In this document: positions 29,901-52,600 of the stretch, piece by piece
How positions within the stretch are numbered: the stretch's first letter is position 1
How the letters are laid out: each line of letters begins with the position of its first letter
Assembly (NCBI RefSeq): GCF_910592395.1
Contig: NC_088320.1
Location: 3,908,001-3,972,000, forward strand
DNA: 64,000 nt
From: Lineus longissimus
Lineage: Eukaryota; Nemertea; Pilidiophora; Heteronemertea; Lineidae
Reading direction: 5' to 3'
Translations under genes and position numbers: made by a program
Notes under the pieces: generated by a model
The model's input: only the letters and a program-made list of their open reading frames with translations
Database searches by the model: none
Told to the model about the DNA's origin: nothing

Positions 29901-30916
29901 GAATTGTTATCCTGTGTTGTTTCGTAATCAAATAACAAGACAAAAAATGCTTCGAATGCCTTGATGGTTGCCTTATATGAACAACATATAAAAGAATGTC
30001 GGGAAACTGTCTAAAAATACCTTTTTTGATGAGTTCTCTCCAGGCCATGGTCGAGCTACATGTTAAATAAGGATGACGCCACACCAAAAACAAAATCAAC
30101 CAGGAATGACAACACCATTGTTAAGCATTAACTTTTTGCTAAAATTACAGAAATCGAAATCCTGTAATATGTCACAAATCACTGTAAACCGCAAAATTTT
30201 CGCCCCTCGTAATTTAGGCAATTCGCGAAAGGTTCTGACAAAACTATACTACACTTACAGTACGCTTTAAAATTATACGTATTTCCAAAGTCATCATTTT
30301 TTTGTATTACGCGTTAAAACCTCAGTTATGTCAGGGGTCAGGATGCCCCTGAAGGGCCTACCTTTACTACTATCTTAGCATCAAAATTACAAATTGCACA
30401 AGTTACGTCACACGTCACATGCGGAAAAATTTACCACTTAGGAAAAATCAAATTACAAGAAAACAAATGATTCTGTCAAGATCGCGTTGATTGCTACATG
30501 GCTAATGAAGCATATATTGTAGTGAACTCTGAAATGGTTTCTGCCTCTCATTTGTAATTTTAGTTAGATTGACGTTGGGCTGCTTGAGACGCATCACTCA
30601 AAAAAGGTTTAGTCATCATAAGAAGAGGGTGTTTGGGTAAACGAATGGGATACTTCTGGTTACTAGTCACACAGATTTTGGTTGTTATTGCGACATTGTG
30701 GCCAGGCGGTTTTGTTGACTTTTTCTAAAAGTCGGATAAGGATTGTTTTAAAAGGGTAATACGATGATATATGCATGCATTAGAACGAATTTTTAAAATA
30801 GAAGGAAAAAACAACAATTTAGTATACGGACAGCCCATGCCAAAAATCCAGAAAACATATTTTAACGATTTAGTCAATATCGTATTTAATTTCCTGTACA
30901 TGTGCATGTACACTCA

Positions 30917-31098
30917 TTACAAAATTACAGGAAGATTCTAGATTAAAGATGCGTACTGCAAGAATCTTGAAGCAAACAGACTTACTTATCAACAGGAATC
31001 GTGTAACGAATGTACACGTACATGTGCATTTCCACGTAACTAATGATAGACTAATATAGATTAATCTTATAAAATTATCATCTGGATTTTAGACCTGG
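30917..31098. mobile_element. MITE-like element, copy 3
   Basis: The left end ACAAAATTACAGGAAGATTC and the right end ATCATCTGGATTTTAGACC are imperfect inverted repeats like those of the copy at 28.0 kb. Near-palindromic TGTACATGTGCATGTACA lies just before it, and CACGTACATGTGCATTT lies inside. Confidence 0.45.
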
Positions 31099-31565
31099 AT
31101 ACGTATATATGGACTTTACTTGCGGCGTGGGTGTCATTGCATAGGCCCTAGAGCAGGAGTCGGACCGAATGCACACGTAAAATATTAACATAAAAAGATA
31201 TGAATCATAATCGTCTGTTCACTAAATTCGATCCATAAATTACAATCAAGTAGGTCACTGTTTGAAATACATTTTTAAAATATCTTCAACTCAGTTCAAA
31301 TCATTTATTCATTCTAATTTATATGATAAACGAAATATCCGTAACAGTATACATAAGGTCCACTTTTAGGCACTTTAACGGTGGATTGTTACCTGGTTTT
31401 TCTATAAAAGTCCACAACTGGTGATTAAATAACTAGATTGATCAATATAGATATAAGCAAACATTTGCTCCAACAACAAAGATAGCTGAAGAGAGAAGAT
31501 GGCTTCTTGGCTTTAATATGTTCACAGCTTTTATCCTCATCGCTGTAAGATAGCTGCTACGGTGC

Positions 31566-31924
31566 ATAAGATGAAGACACGAAGCTAGGGAGATCCACCA
31601 ATTCGGCCAAGGTTTCCGTCTCCCTGGCAGCGCAAATTAGATGGCGGAGAAATGGATGTTTTTGATTCTTGAAATGGGCGTCAAGCGACGAAAACATTTT
31701 ATTTAGGTCTCACACCAGCAGATCTTGATGAAAGGTCTTGGAGAATGAAGAGACTGGGCTGCAAGAGGCGAGCCTAGAAACCTCTAAAAACTCAACAAAA
31801 ACGTTCCTCCTCTGAAAATACACGTGTTTTGACTTCAAAAAGAGATGTTTTTCGTTCTGGTAATGGGCTTCAAGCGAGGAAAACTGTTCACCTTGGTCGT
31901 GCACCACCGCGTCTTGTTGATATA
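31566..31924 (-). pseudogene. Diverged direct repeat of 63 codons, possibly a decayed coding fragment
   Basis: Two segments, about 31566-31735 and 31755-31924, align with a period of exactly 189 bp. Read on the minus strand they give FSSLDAHFKNQKH and FSSLEAHYQNEKH, preceded by FHQDLLV and YQQDAVV. Differences are mostly conservative (D/E, F/Y, K/Q, Q/E), which is expected if the repeat was once translated on this strand. A stop follows FHQDLLV in one unit, and a stop lies just upstream of the other, so no intact long frame remains (66 codons at most, 31710-31907). I do not recognise the family. It could also be a chance two-copy DNA duplication. Confidence 0.35.
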
Positions 31925-34900
31925 CTTACGACCTTTCCTGGAGGTAAGGGGTAACTGTGCTGAAATACGCACCAGATCTGAAAGTTATCTCGAGGTTTCC
32001 TGATTTATAGACAGCCAGACAAAAGTCGGCTGGGAGGTCACAGTTTTATTGCAGCGGTGCCTTTTGATCGCAGTTTATGGCCATTCCAACCCGTCACTAG
32101 GTTACAACAAACTTTTTAACTTTTTGGTCTAAATATTTTGTCCGTATCAAGTTTGCCAGAAGCTCCATGACGTATTTGCAAGAAACTATCGAAGTACCAG
32201 TTAATTCTGCTTAATCTAGACATTTATCCAACATTTGGAAGACATTTCCGGTAAAATCATACGCCGAAATAATATATATACAATGTACCGAAGTGCTTGA
32301 CAACCCACATGATATCAATATCAATTTTGACGTCATGTGAAATATTCCGGCATCATACTCAGATACAATATACAAAGATTCTACCCACACTTCAGTTGAA
32401 ATCAATATACGCAACTGTCTATAGTGCATCAGAATAATGACTTGCATTATCATTCATACGCGCCTGCAGTCCATCATTCAGAAGAAAAATAAAGAATTTT
32501 CGAGAGTGCTCCATTTGCCCCCTTCGTGCAACAATGTTAAAATGTTGTTTAGGACATATCAAAGCACTTTTTAGTAAGCCTCGTCGGATCGCCTGGGAAA
32601 ATAGTTTTTTGTTTTTCTTTAATTAAAAGCGACGAAACCCAGACACGTGGAGTCAGAAAGTCAGGTCAGCAGAACATTTCGACGAAAAGAGACCGCCAAG
32701 CTTAATTATTTCTCCAAATATACAGAGGCGAAGCTAGCTTTCACTCGGTCAGGTTTCGGAAGCAAAAGGCTTGGTGGCACATTTACCCTTTTTGATACTT
32801 TTCGGCAAGATCGTCAAGCACATTTTCTTGGAGACTTTTGTAAGCTTATGTATCAGAAGTTCGAAAATTTGAGTGGCCCTGTGTACAACACTACTACTGA
32901 ATGGGGATTGTGCGGCACATCGACATATCTCGGGCAGTATATCGATTTTACATGTTTTGTTTTGCGAAGATGCATTATTTATGCACTTACGATCAGCGCC
33001 TTTTAAAGCGTGTCATCAGGGCAGATGTTCCACATTGCACGGTTTGATAGTTTCGGCAAAACAGTGACAAAATATGTTCATGCACATACCAACTTTGAAT
33101 TTTGCAAACAAAAGGAAATTTCGTTCCGAGTTGATTTATACGCGTCTGAAGAAATATTTCCTTTAGTAATATGCCATGTGAGCTGAGGGCAGAATTCTTC
33201 GACCATGGGTCGCATCGCAGATAAAACATGACGGGATAGACGTATTTAATGAATATCCATGACCTACCACACCCATCACGTGGCAGTGTACTATCACATA
33301 CCAATTCGTTAGGCGCTCCTGGCCCTCTTGAGGGTCGTGTCGCCTCCGTTTGTGGGAGATTTTGTCAGACTAGACGCTGTTGGGGGCATGAACCTGGTCT
33401 TTATGACCCTCAGGGGCGGCGGCCCGCTAGATTAGCATTCGCCGACCGTATGCCGTATTCAAAGGGTCGATATTTCACGAGATTATTTTCCTATATTTGA
33501 GATATACGATATTGGAACCCTGGCCCATGATTTCACAGAGAAAAAGAAAGAAAAACAGAGAGGGTCCCACGTCCATTACTTTCCATTTTAACGGAATAGG
33601 CCCTCAATAGATTGCTAAAACAGTCACATGGGATTCGATGAAAATCCTCCACAAAATTGGAGCTATAATGCGTGCCTAGTTTACGTATTAAGCGAAATTC
33701 CCCAAGCAATTTTCACGTCGCATCCAGATAAAATTACCCTGGATCGTGTTAAGCCGTTCACTTGCAGAAACTTTTGAAAAAAATACGATGGTTTGTATGA
33801 TAAAACGTCTCATCAATATAAATCATACTGCCATGTGTACAATACAAACACTATAGAACCATTTGATGTAATTTTCGTTATTTTCTGTAATTTGTTGCTT
33901 TGCGGCTTGGTTCCCATGAAATTTGGCTCGTCGCCTGGGAATTCGATTCAAGGAAGCTCTCCCTGGGTAAATAGGAAATCGACAACCGAAAGTAATTTGT
34001 TGAATTATGTTGTTAAGATATTGCGCAAAAGCCATTAAATATAGGTGTAGCTTTCAACACTGGTGATGCGGGAACGTGTTTCTGGCGAGTTCTGTTGAAA
34101 GTCATGGTGAAATATAAGTCTAAATTATTTTCCCCGTGGTGAAAATTGAACCCAAAATCATGCCAATTGATGAAATGTAGCCTCAAACCAAATGGAAAAA
34201 TGTGAGATTTTTTCACCATGCTGACTTGTTTACGGCCCCTAAGTTAGTCTTCACATAACGCACTGTCATGACTGTGAGGATATATATTTCAGCTTTTGAA
34301 GAACTTTAAAAGCGTTCTCAGTCAACACTAGTATGCCCCTTATAGAGGTTAGTAAAATATAAAAAGCCTGTACGGTTTTTGAGGCTCTCAGGGTTCCTCA
34401 CTTCGCCAAAAACCTCTACGAGATGCTTATTTGTGTTGGCCAAAAATCTAAGGTTTTCAAAAAGCCCCAAAGTCTTTATTTGCTAAGACCGCAGAGGCAT
34501 CACTGCTAGAGTGTGGACAGTCACTCAGTTCAGGACTCTTTGGTCCTCATGGGTTTGACATCAACACCTCAACATATCCTTATGTTGACCAAAAGTATTT
34601 GTTTCCAGCTAGGAAAATTAACGAAATATCTGATCTTGCTGTCTTTTCAAGATTTCCGCCATTTTCAACGTAGATACAGGAATACCCATCTCACACTTAC
34701 AGAAAGAAATTCTGTACCTAAGAGTATTATTTAGCCTAAGAATATTATAAACCAGGCTGGTAACTCTAAGATTCAACCTCATTATTTTGACAGACGTTTG
34801 ATTCCTCAAAACTCCTGCAAACTTTGCACCGAAAGAGTTAAAGAAAGATATCACTAAATCACGCCCACGAATCTCGGGAGGTCCCGCCTCTTTTTATCGC

Positions 34901-36349
34901 CTCGGGCCTACTCACGCATAGCACTAATCGACCTGGCACATTTAAAATGCTAATGAGAATCCAGCAATTACTCATGAGATCTCGCATTAGACTAGTGCTG
35001 CCTCTGCAGTGAGAACAGAGAACTGACAGGACTTAATCAATAAGCATGATTTGGTGTAATATCAGTCATAGACTTGAATCGTATGGTACCATCTGATCCT
35101 GACAGCAACGAAGTCTGAACTCACAAAGCATCTTTATTGTAGGAGTTCCAGGATCCTCTTCTCGGATCTATAGCATATTTACGAGGCAAAATAGGACATA
35201 AATATGTCACCATTGATTAAAAAGTATTATATGAACTATGGTCAATTAACATGATAAATGGGACGTTTAATTGGCTATTAATTGACCTAACACTTGTTTT
35301 GGGTTAAAAAAGAGCGTTTTTACCTGCCGGGGTGAAATACTGCATATAATTCGTCATAAATATCCTTGGTAGTTTGTGGTGTATCCAGAAACCATTTAGA
35401 TGACTTGGGGAGCAGTTTGTGTATATGAATTATTGTTGTTGTTGTGTTTTATGGTTCAGTATTCCCGCCAATTGATAGTTATGAGTTTATCATATTTGTT
35501 TAATGGTAACCTTTTAAATGTCTTTTTTATCATCATTAATAGGTATGGTAAAGTGTGAGGCAATGTTCATGCGATATTTGATAAACTGTAGCAAATTTAC
35601 GGAATTGTTTTAGATATCAGCTTAGTTTTTATTTTCAAATATTTTATCAGCCTGTCTTTTAACAACTTGTTTCTAAATACTAAAATCGATTATAAAACTA
35701 AGCCGACATCTTGCCCAGATAATGCTACTTTACATGGTTAAGCGGGCTTGTGAAGCCACATCCCAGCATATTTCCCAGACAATCGAATTCCCATTCATTT
35801 CCCACTATAATCCTGAATACAAAACCATGCTGACAAATGGATCATTTTTTTAAAATCATATTTTTACATCCCGTATACAAAAAGTGTAATTAGAAAAGCT
35901 AACCTGTTCATATCAGAACAAAACCGAAGCAATCCATTAAAAGAAACAAAAACCAAAAGTATTTACGTAACGTTGAGGCGCTAATTAGCCGGCAAGATCA
36001 AAGAGATGCGATATTACACTCACACGTTATACACTTTCACCATTTTACCATCAGCGCTTTTCTTAAGGAAACTCACGACTCATTAGCAAAAAAATGCTAA
36101 TTGTTCTTCATTGTTTGGCGACGTGGCACCTGGCCTCTGCTTATTGCGACATCACCTTTTAATCACTAGTGCTGCCTAATTTGTCTCAGATATCATCATC
36201 AGCCCCGCTTGATCGCACTTCAGATGACTGAGTCACTTTCAATGCCGTTTTTGAAGAAAAAAAGCAAAAATGCAGTCCGGTGATTATTACTCTTTTTGAT
36301 CAATACGGTGGGGTGGGCGATGAGATTCCTTTTTTTTCTGTGCAGTGGT

Positions 36350-36610
36350 TGACCTGGCCCAAATGAGAAAAAAAGGATTTTCTGACTTTTTTGTACTGAT
36401 GTTGATGGCATTAGTCCCAGTTGGGAAAAGCGAATACTGATATCTTAGTGCTGCTTTTAGCTTTTGGCCCTTCTGGGAAAGAGGGAATTCTTACTGTGTT
36501 TGCAATTAGGTTGTCGTCCAAATAGGAATGTGTTTACCAACATTTTTTTTACCGATGTTAACTTCGGATCCTCCTGGGAAAATGGGTGTTAAGCCGGGGG
36601 TATCGTTCCT
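36350..36610 (+). repeat. Degenerate tandem repeat with a unit near 52 bp
   Basis: Related anchors CCCAAATGAGAAA (36358), CCCAGTTGGGAAA (36416), CCCTTCTGGGAAA (36468), GTCCAAATAGGAA (36516) and TCCTCCTGGGAAA (36569) are 48-58 bp apart. The spacers are T-rich and poorly conserved. Confidence 0.4.
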
Positions 36611-37274
36611 GCATTTTGTGCTTATTTAGTAGGGTCGGTAAGAACGGAAATAACTGCTTTTTCAAGAATAAGATAAACAGCATGATCCATTTACCTGAGA
36701 GAGTTAAATGACAACATTTTGTGAAAATGTTCTTAAACATAGCTTACAACACGAATGTACATGCTGAGAGATCAGCTTTATGTTATGGGGGAGTTCGCGT
36801 GGCAGGCCAATAAAACTGGATATCTGCACTGATTTAGGAGGTCAAGTCTCGAAATGGGCAATAAAGCTATTTTATTGAGTATTAACGTTGTTGATAACTA
36901 CAGCAGCTCCCTATGGTAGATGTGCCATATGACTGTTGACTTTCATAGGAGCAAGACGTTCTCGTATGAGCAATGCCGGGTTTACAAATAAGTAGGCCTA
37001 CTTGGGAATTTAAAAGAAATCAAAATGAGGACTGTTCTTACTTTGCATAGGGGTCAGCCTACATTTTTCTACAATGGCGACGACAGTCATTCTTGTGAGA
37101 GAATATGGAGATATCGACCACGATTCGTCACTACAATTCGTCATGCTCTGATTTATGCAATTCCCAAGCGATCATGTCCCTCGCCTGACAGGCGATCAAA
37201 ACCCAAGGCAAACGCACAATAATGATGAACCGTGCACTGCCATTATGCCCGAGTTGCATGTGACAACCCCGTGT

Positions 37275-37384
37275 GCGCTGATTGGCTGACGCGCTCACGT
37301 GGCACAGTGTTTTGCACATATTATCTCTCCGATAGCCGCTGACATGTTGTATTCAACATTGAAGGCTACACACTTCGAGAAAAT
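37275..37384 (+). promoter_or_regulatory. Lox5 proximal upstream region with CCAAT and E-box motifs
   Basis: Within 110 bp of the Lox5 start codon are an inverted CCAAT box (GATTGGC, ATTGG at 37281-37285) and a palindromic E-box CACGTG (37296-37301), in a GC-richer patch than the surroundings. No TATA box is evident. The region may be core promoter, 5' UTR or both; motif matches this short can arise by chance. Confidence 0.35.
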
Positions 37385-37835
37385 ATGACCAGTTACTACA
37401 GTAGCATTCTACCCGCGGCTCCAATGCCGAATTCGACGCCACCGGACCCCTATTCGCATCCGGACATAAAATACGAGAACACGTACCCAAGTCAACCTAT
37501 CATGGCGGATTTGGACCAGGGGCAGTTAGCGAGGTACCCGAATGCTTACGAGAGGTTACAGCAACAGTACGGGTACTCAAACAGCAATACAAACTACCAC
37601 AGCTCAAGTCACTCAAGTCACAGCCCGGATATGATACAGCAGAGACAATATTCGCAATACTCGGAGATCGTAGATAATAGATACAATGACGGACAGTTAT
37701 CTCATCCGGTGCAGACCCACAGCCCCCTCAGTGCAACATCGCCAAATTCTTACTCAACGCCTCCGGTAGCTACGAACGTTTTGAACTCTCAGCCCAACAT
37801 GCCTATATATCCATGGATGAAATCTGTAAACGGAG
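37385..37835 (+). CDS. Lox5: Lox5 Hox protein, coding exon 1
   Basis: This exon encodes residues 1-150 and one base of codon 151 of a 242-residue central-class Hox transcription factor. The start gives MTSYYSSILPAAPM, with A at -3, and matches the MxSYY Hox N-terminus. The region is rich in Y, S, P, Q and N, with a His/Ser stretch (NYHSSSHSSHSPD). The hexapeptide YPWM (residues 142-145, 37808-37819) would bind Extradenticle/Pbx. Several GT dinucleotides lie near the end (37826, 37836, 37840); only GTAGGT at 37836 leaves the phase 1 needed by the exon 2 acceptor, so the exon ends at 37835. Without splicing the frame stops at 37841-37843. The joined linker is KSVNGEMPIE, ten residues between YPWM and homeodomain. 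Confidence 0.93.
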
Positions 37836-46650
<8,815 letters not shown>

Positions 46651-49600
46651 GTCAGGGATACTGTGTAAAGAGACACATTTTTCTAATTATATTCGGCGTG
46701 AGAAGATGTCAGTGTGTACGTGGTCAGTTGCTAGATTCTTTCTTCGTGTGAGAGAACGAATTCATTGACCAGACAACCTGTTCGCTGCTAACCAGAAATG
46801 CGACGCCCTTTCATCTGCAGGGATGAGATCACGGCATACTACTCTGTATCAGGTGTTCACATCGGTGTAACACATATAGCGCGTGTGCTTCTGAGGGCAG
46901 TGCCAATAACGCCAATGACTAAGGTTCATCATCATTTGACCGACAAAGTGAGATAGACAAATCTTGCCGCTCACAGCGTCTCCCAAACATACGCTCATGG
47001 CCCGATTCAGCCAATTATTTGGTAATTTCGGAAAAGCTTTACAATATGGGAGAAAAAGACACAGAACACTATTCGCACAACAATCTCCAGCTGGAATGCT
47101 ACTAAGACTTGTAGAAACGCACGAACATAATGTCGTGGCTGTGTGTCACTACCAACATTTTGCGCAGGAGAAAGAATATTCAAGATCTTCTTCACAAACA
47201 TTTTGTGACCTCATGGTCACGTTTTAAGTAACATGAGCGAACTCCTTTTCGATTGCTAAAGAGCCGGTTGCCTCTTTCTCGGGGCAACTTGTACACTCGT
47301 ATGAAGTATTAATGCATGCACATACTAAATGTTTACTATTCCATGGTTTGAGACACGTTCTCTTATTTATTTTTGATATTTTAATACACATTTTCATTGC
47401 TGTCAATCACAAAGTAGTTACTTGGAGTGGACCCTCGATACTGTATGTCAGGGTTAGTAAGGTTACTATTTACGTCATAACTATACCAGGAGTACAGAAA
47501 GTTGGGTATTTGAAAAACGCATGGATGTTGGGAAAATTTTGAAATGGTTTCGTTGAGAAGTAACATGAAGTTTAATATCTTCCACATATTTGTGAGACCA
47601 GGTGGCGAAGTTACGACCGGAGACCTTGATGGTTACTGGGAAAATGGTTAACCAACAATCTCCATCAATTCATCTAACTCATCTCAGACTTAACTGTCCA
47701 CTAAATACCTCATTTGTATTCTTTGTGTGCTTGTTCACAGGGTGTCAAAGTATATATTGTGAGGCTCGGAAAGGGTACAATAACGTTTTTTGTTCTTCGG
47801 ATAAAAAGCGGAAGTCATAATGTCTTGCTTCAAACAACTGGCGTCAACAGGTAAAAATAGGGACCTGAAATATCGGAACTCTTCAGAATAGTTGCTTTTT
47901 TAGTTATGGTCAGTTTGTAGACCTGAGTTTACTGGACATCCTGCATTCGTTAAATATCAGCATCACATTAAGCAAACAGCTAAATATGGGTTTCTGCTTA
48001 AAGACTTGCGACTTCTACTGAATAGACGTATTATAGTGAATACAGGCCTTGCATTTCCTATACATTACCATGCCCATAACGAGTGGCCGATTCATAACGA
48101 GCCTGCCCCTTTAAATGAGTCAGAGGAATACAGCTCAGCCATTCAACATATCGATGCTGTTATCAACGCTTTATGTCGATGCGAACTATAATCATGTATA
48201 TTCGGGTGACTTTATTCTGGTACATTGTTGAAAACACATCAAGTAACATCCTTTCGACACATGGTAGATCGACACCATTATTATCGATTGACTAAAATAT
48301 ATCCAGCATTTTGTTTTTATTCACAGGATATGTCCAACAACACATTTCCATTCAAATGTCAACCTATAACAATAGGACAATGTTGATTGTAATTGATGAG
48401 GCGAATTCGCTAACAGGTGTAACAATTTCTATTGTGTTATTCCTAGCTGATCACCGAATACATCCGATGCATTTTCAATGTTATTCAGTCGGAGAGACAC
48501 AAAACGAAACTTTTCAGTAGTGTATCAATATCACAATAAATTAGTATTCCTGTACACTTCAGTGCAACCTGCACTACGCTCGGCACTGCTCATTTGATGG
48601 TGGCCCGAACAATGGTACAGCGGTTATGATACACATATGGTTACATTGAAGGGGGCCGTCTGATGAAACCGATGAGCAACTGATATTTAACGGAAGTGCT
48701 GTGAAAATACACGCAATTGGAGCGTGTCACCAATCGAGACTTGGTCTCTGCACCGTGTCACATCATTGTAATAGCTATATATCACAGAGAAAAAAAATGC
48801 ATGCAATTGACAAAAAGTTAGGCCCTACCAAAAAGGTACCCAAAAAACAAATATTGAGAAATCTAGGATTTTTGAGAGGGCCCCATGAAACAATGTCATT
48901 TCCAAACTTTTTATCATGGCTTTAGTATCAGAACGTCGGCGCTACCCGCATCCTGGGCTGACAGCTTGCTCTACAATTATTTTACATTGATTAGAATAAA
49001 ATTTCTGGTAGTCTGGAGAGAGTATTTTATAACAGAATGTAGTCATCTGGTGGAATCCCAATTCACGTCTACTTCAAAAGAATGAATAGTTTCAATTATT
49101 ATAAAAAAACCTGCAACAACAAATGCAAAACCTCATCATAATACGATCTCTGGCACATATCGTGTCTCCTGATTGTATCTTGGAATTCAATTAGGATAGA
49201 TGGTATGTTTTGCAATCCGTGCGAACGATGCCTGTGTACAAAGTACGAAAGTCTATAGTTTCGTCCAGTCTTGTGCTAATTCATTTTCACGGAACTCGTA
49301 AATCAACTTCTTTTATACATAGTTTTATAAAATCGGGGAAATTTCATTACAAAATCGTCGATAACAAATATTTAAACACTTCGTTCTACGTCGATCGCAG
49401 CTTGTCGCAAGGCCTGCCTCATGATCGAAGTTAATCCCAGTGCTTGTCTTATCAGTCGTAGCTGATTTACGTCTCTGAAGAACATTGCAGTTGAATAAGG
49501 ACAGAACTATGACGTCAATTTCCACCATTTGTCATTTTTTGGAGTCTAAAAAATCAGCAAAGATTGAAGAATGTAACACTTTAGAATGTATGTATCTTTA

Positions 49601-52600
49601 TACATGTTTTGTTACATGTGCGTACGTCCGACGTGCAGGACGTTTTCATGCGAATCTCTGAAAGAATTACGGGTCAAAGATGTACATTTATTACAAAAGT
49701 AGACTAAGATATTTGTATAAATAGAATAAAAGCTTAATCTAGTCCTTTTTTATCAATTTCCTTGTTTCATCATTAAAGACTGGTTTCCAGTAGGATTGGC
49801 TAATAAGAGTCAAGTTGAGCAAATGTTGCAGTTCGGTATCACAACCATCGGGCTACCACAGCTGCACGAGTAGCAAATGACATGGATGATGCCATGAAAA
49901 TACTATTTCCATTGAAAGATGATTTCAACTCTTTTCCCAGTCTTTAAAGTATGAAGCAGAAAGAAGTGTAGATATGTTTGCTATATTCTCAGTGTTGTAG
50001 AGTAGTAAGTGACGTAACAGGTTCATGTACAGTGACGTCATCAAAAGGGACGCCATAGTAAATTGTCTATTTTCATAGAGTGAATTTCCTTCTTTCTTAT
50101 AATCATAACGTTTTGTACGATTTTAAGTCGTCTCAGTTGATATATCTGTAGCCCAAAAAGCACAGCTGAGTGCATCGGCAGAGCGAAATCCAACTTTAAA
50201 AAAATAGGTTTTTAGTGCATTGCCATCTTCATTGCCGTCGTCTAAAATGCGATAAGTCAGTATTTCCGTTTTCGGGACAACAGCACCTGTGATTTTCAAT
50301 TTAGACATGTTAGATAGCCACATCAGTCCAAAACCGATTACCAGCACTGAAAATTATCACAGTGACAAAGGGTAGTAAGTCCTTGTCAGCCCAAGATTAT
50401 CAACCAAAAAAACTATTCTTCTCAAAACCAAGCAACCTGCCATGATTATGCATTGGACGGCCTGTGAATGTGGCACATGACCTGTCATTCTGTTACTTAT
50501 TAGCCTGTGTGACCGGCAATGAATTTCAAAGTCGTAGTGATCCCTTTCATATGCAACATCGTTTCTTTTCGAGGGTCTCTACGATAAGACAAGGCTGTAC
50601 CCCCCGGAAGACACTGAACCTATCTTTTTTAACTGTTTGTCCTCTCTTATCTAAACTTTTCTTGACAAACATCTTGTGCCAAGAAAATCGCATTTTAATA
50701 GCCTCGAAGATGAAATCGATTATAACCACGACAGGTGAATGCCACAAGAAATTTACAATACGCCACCTCTTTGAAGATTAAAGGTTTTTTCCATGCCTTG
50801 GATTCAAAAGATAAAATTTGACTTTAACAGGAGGTATTATCTGATACTGATGAACAAAAGTTAATAGAAACTTACGGTAAATGTATGATGCTTTGCGAAG
50901 ATTGACATTGTAAATGTGTTAGTGAATGCCATTCCAAAGTGTCTTTTAAGGTCTATTTACAAGTTACTTCACATCACACTGCCTCGTGGGTTTTGCGAGT
51001 GAACTAAGCCAATTGGATACTTATGTCATGAAAAGTAAATATGACCATTTTTGGTAGTGTTGTTAGTATATTTGATTTCTAAGGTTACAAACATACATGA
51101 TTCATGACCTGCCGTAAATATGATATCCAAGTCGTTTGCTTATAATCAAAAGTCTAATTAAGAAGGGTTGAAACTCATGTATTTGTGACTTGGTATGACT
51201 CAATGCTTCAATGCACTATCATGACTGTTTGTTGTCTTCCTTTGTTTTTATCTTATTTTACGGTAACGTGAAGTATTGTGGAAGCCTAGCTCTTCATCTC
51301 ATCTGAAAGGCAATAAAGTTTGTACATGTAAATGTTAATTTTATACATCAAGTCTTATCTTGTTTCTCTTTATTTTTCTTGTTTCATCAACCACACCAAT
51401 GCAAATATAACCCAGGACGAAATCACCAAGGTTTTTGATAGAACGTTGTTGCAATTGTGACCTGAGGTTCGTACCGGTACTTAAGAACTTTTAAGTCCTG
51501 ATGCCATGAATCGTACAGCAAGGAAATCTATCACCCACCAGAATGAACCCTTTTCAATCAGCAAATGTGATGATGTAAAATACCCGCCGCAGTGTGTAAT
51601 TAGCAACACGATGCATTTTGGGAGACATACCGTATGGCCTCTCAACAAGAGAGCCGTAAATGGTATAAAGACAGCTTTTTTCAATTATCCCTTATGTTTA
51701 GAACCCTCGTGGAGTCTGACCAATTGAAAATTGAAGCTTCCAGCCAGCACTGCGGGAAGGTCGTTAGCAAAACTATCACTTTGGAAAGGGTTCCATTTAG
51801 AGTGATTAAACCCCGCCCTTGTCGGCCCGACATTTAGACCCTAGCTATTAACGTTCAGATCTAAATTGGCGACGCTGCTAATGCAGGGCGTGGTCTCTGA
51901 TGAGTCCATTATATCCCCCATGTTATCTTACCCTTATCAGCTTTACTTGTATCACATAAACCAGGCAGTGTAGTTTGATAGTGTTGACACATCTTCTGAT
52001 AAAGGATTCAGTTAATTCATCATGTAGCTTCCGTGAAGCATGACGGTATGTCACATAATGACGTCATGCAGAAGGAGACTCTCTTGGCATAGTTGCAAGA
52101 AACTTAGGAAATGCAATTTTTTTATGCTGAAGCAATTTGGTTGATAGGAAGAATTAGCAGCATTGATACGAAAACATTAAACCACAGGAAAAAAGAAAAC
52201 GCAATTTCCACAGGAAGTTTAAAAATGGGTTATGACTGTCTGAAAAAAACAATGCCGCCTTGATGATATTTTGATTCTCTGAATTAGAATAAGTATTGGA
52301 TTGACTCATCAATAAAAAAATGCATGATCTAGATAATTATGGGGTGTTTTTTTAAGAGATGTAGATTTGACATTACATGTAGTAACTTTTTCAATGGCCC
52401 ACAAAGAATTGGTTTCTATGAAGAGGAACGAGAAAAAGCACGATTGTCGTCCCACATGTCTCAGGCAACAAGCAGAAGACCGCTAGTCATGCGCAACTAC
52501 ATGAAGGAAAAGTTGACATCAAACAATTCTGTCCTGCATTCCTCCTCGACAGTGCTTCACGAAAACATGATGCTATCTCATGTCCATGTCAAGCCTGCGC

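Larger units (their letters stand above)
24146..37270. other. Intergenic DNA between the microRNA and Lox5
   Basis: Apart from the repeats listed separately, this AT-rich stretch has only short frames (the longest about 119 codons, 32647-33006), none recognised. It is expected to hold Lox5 regulatory DNA and the rest of any microRNA primary transcript. Confidence 0.5.
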
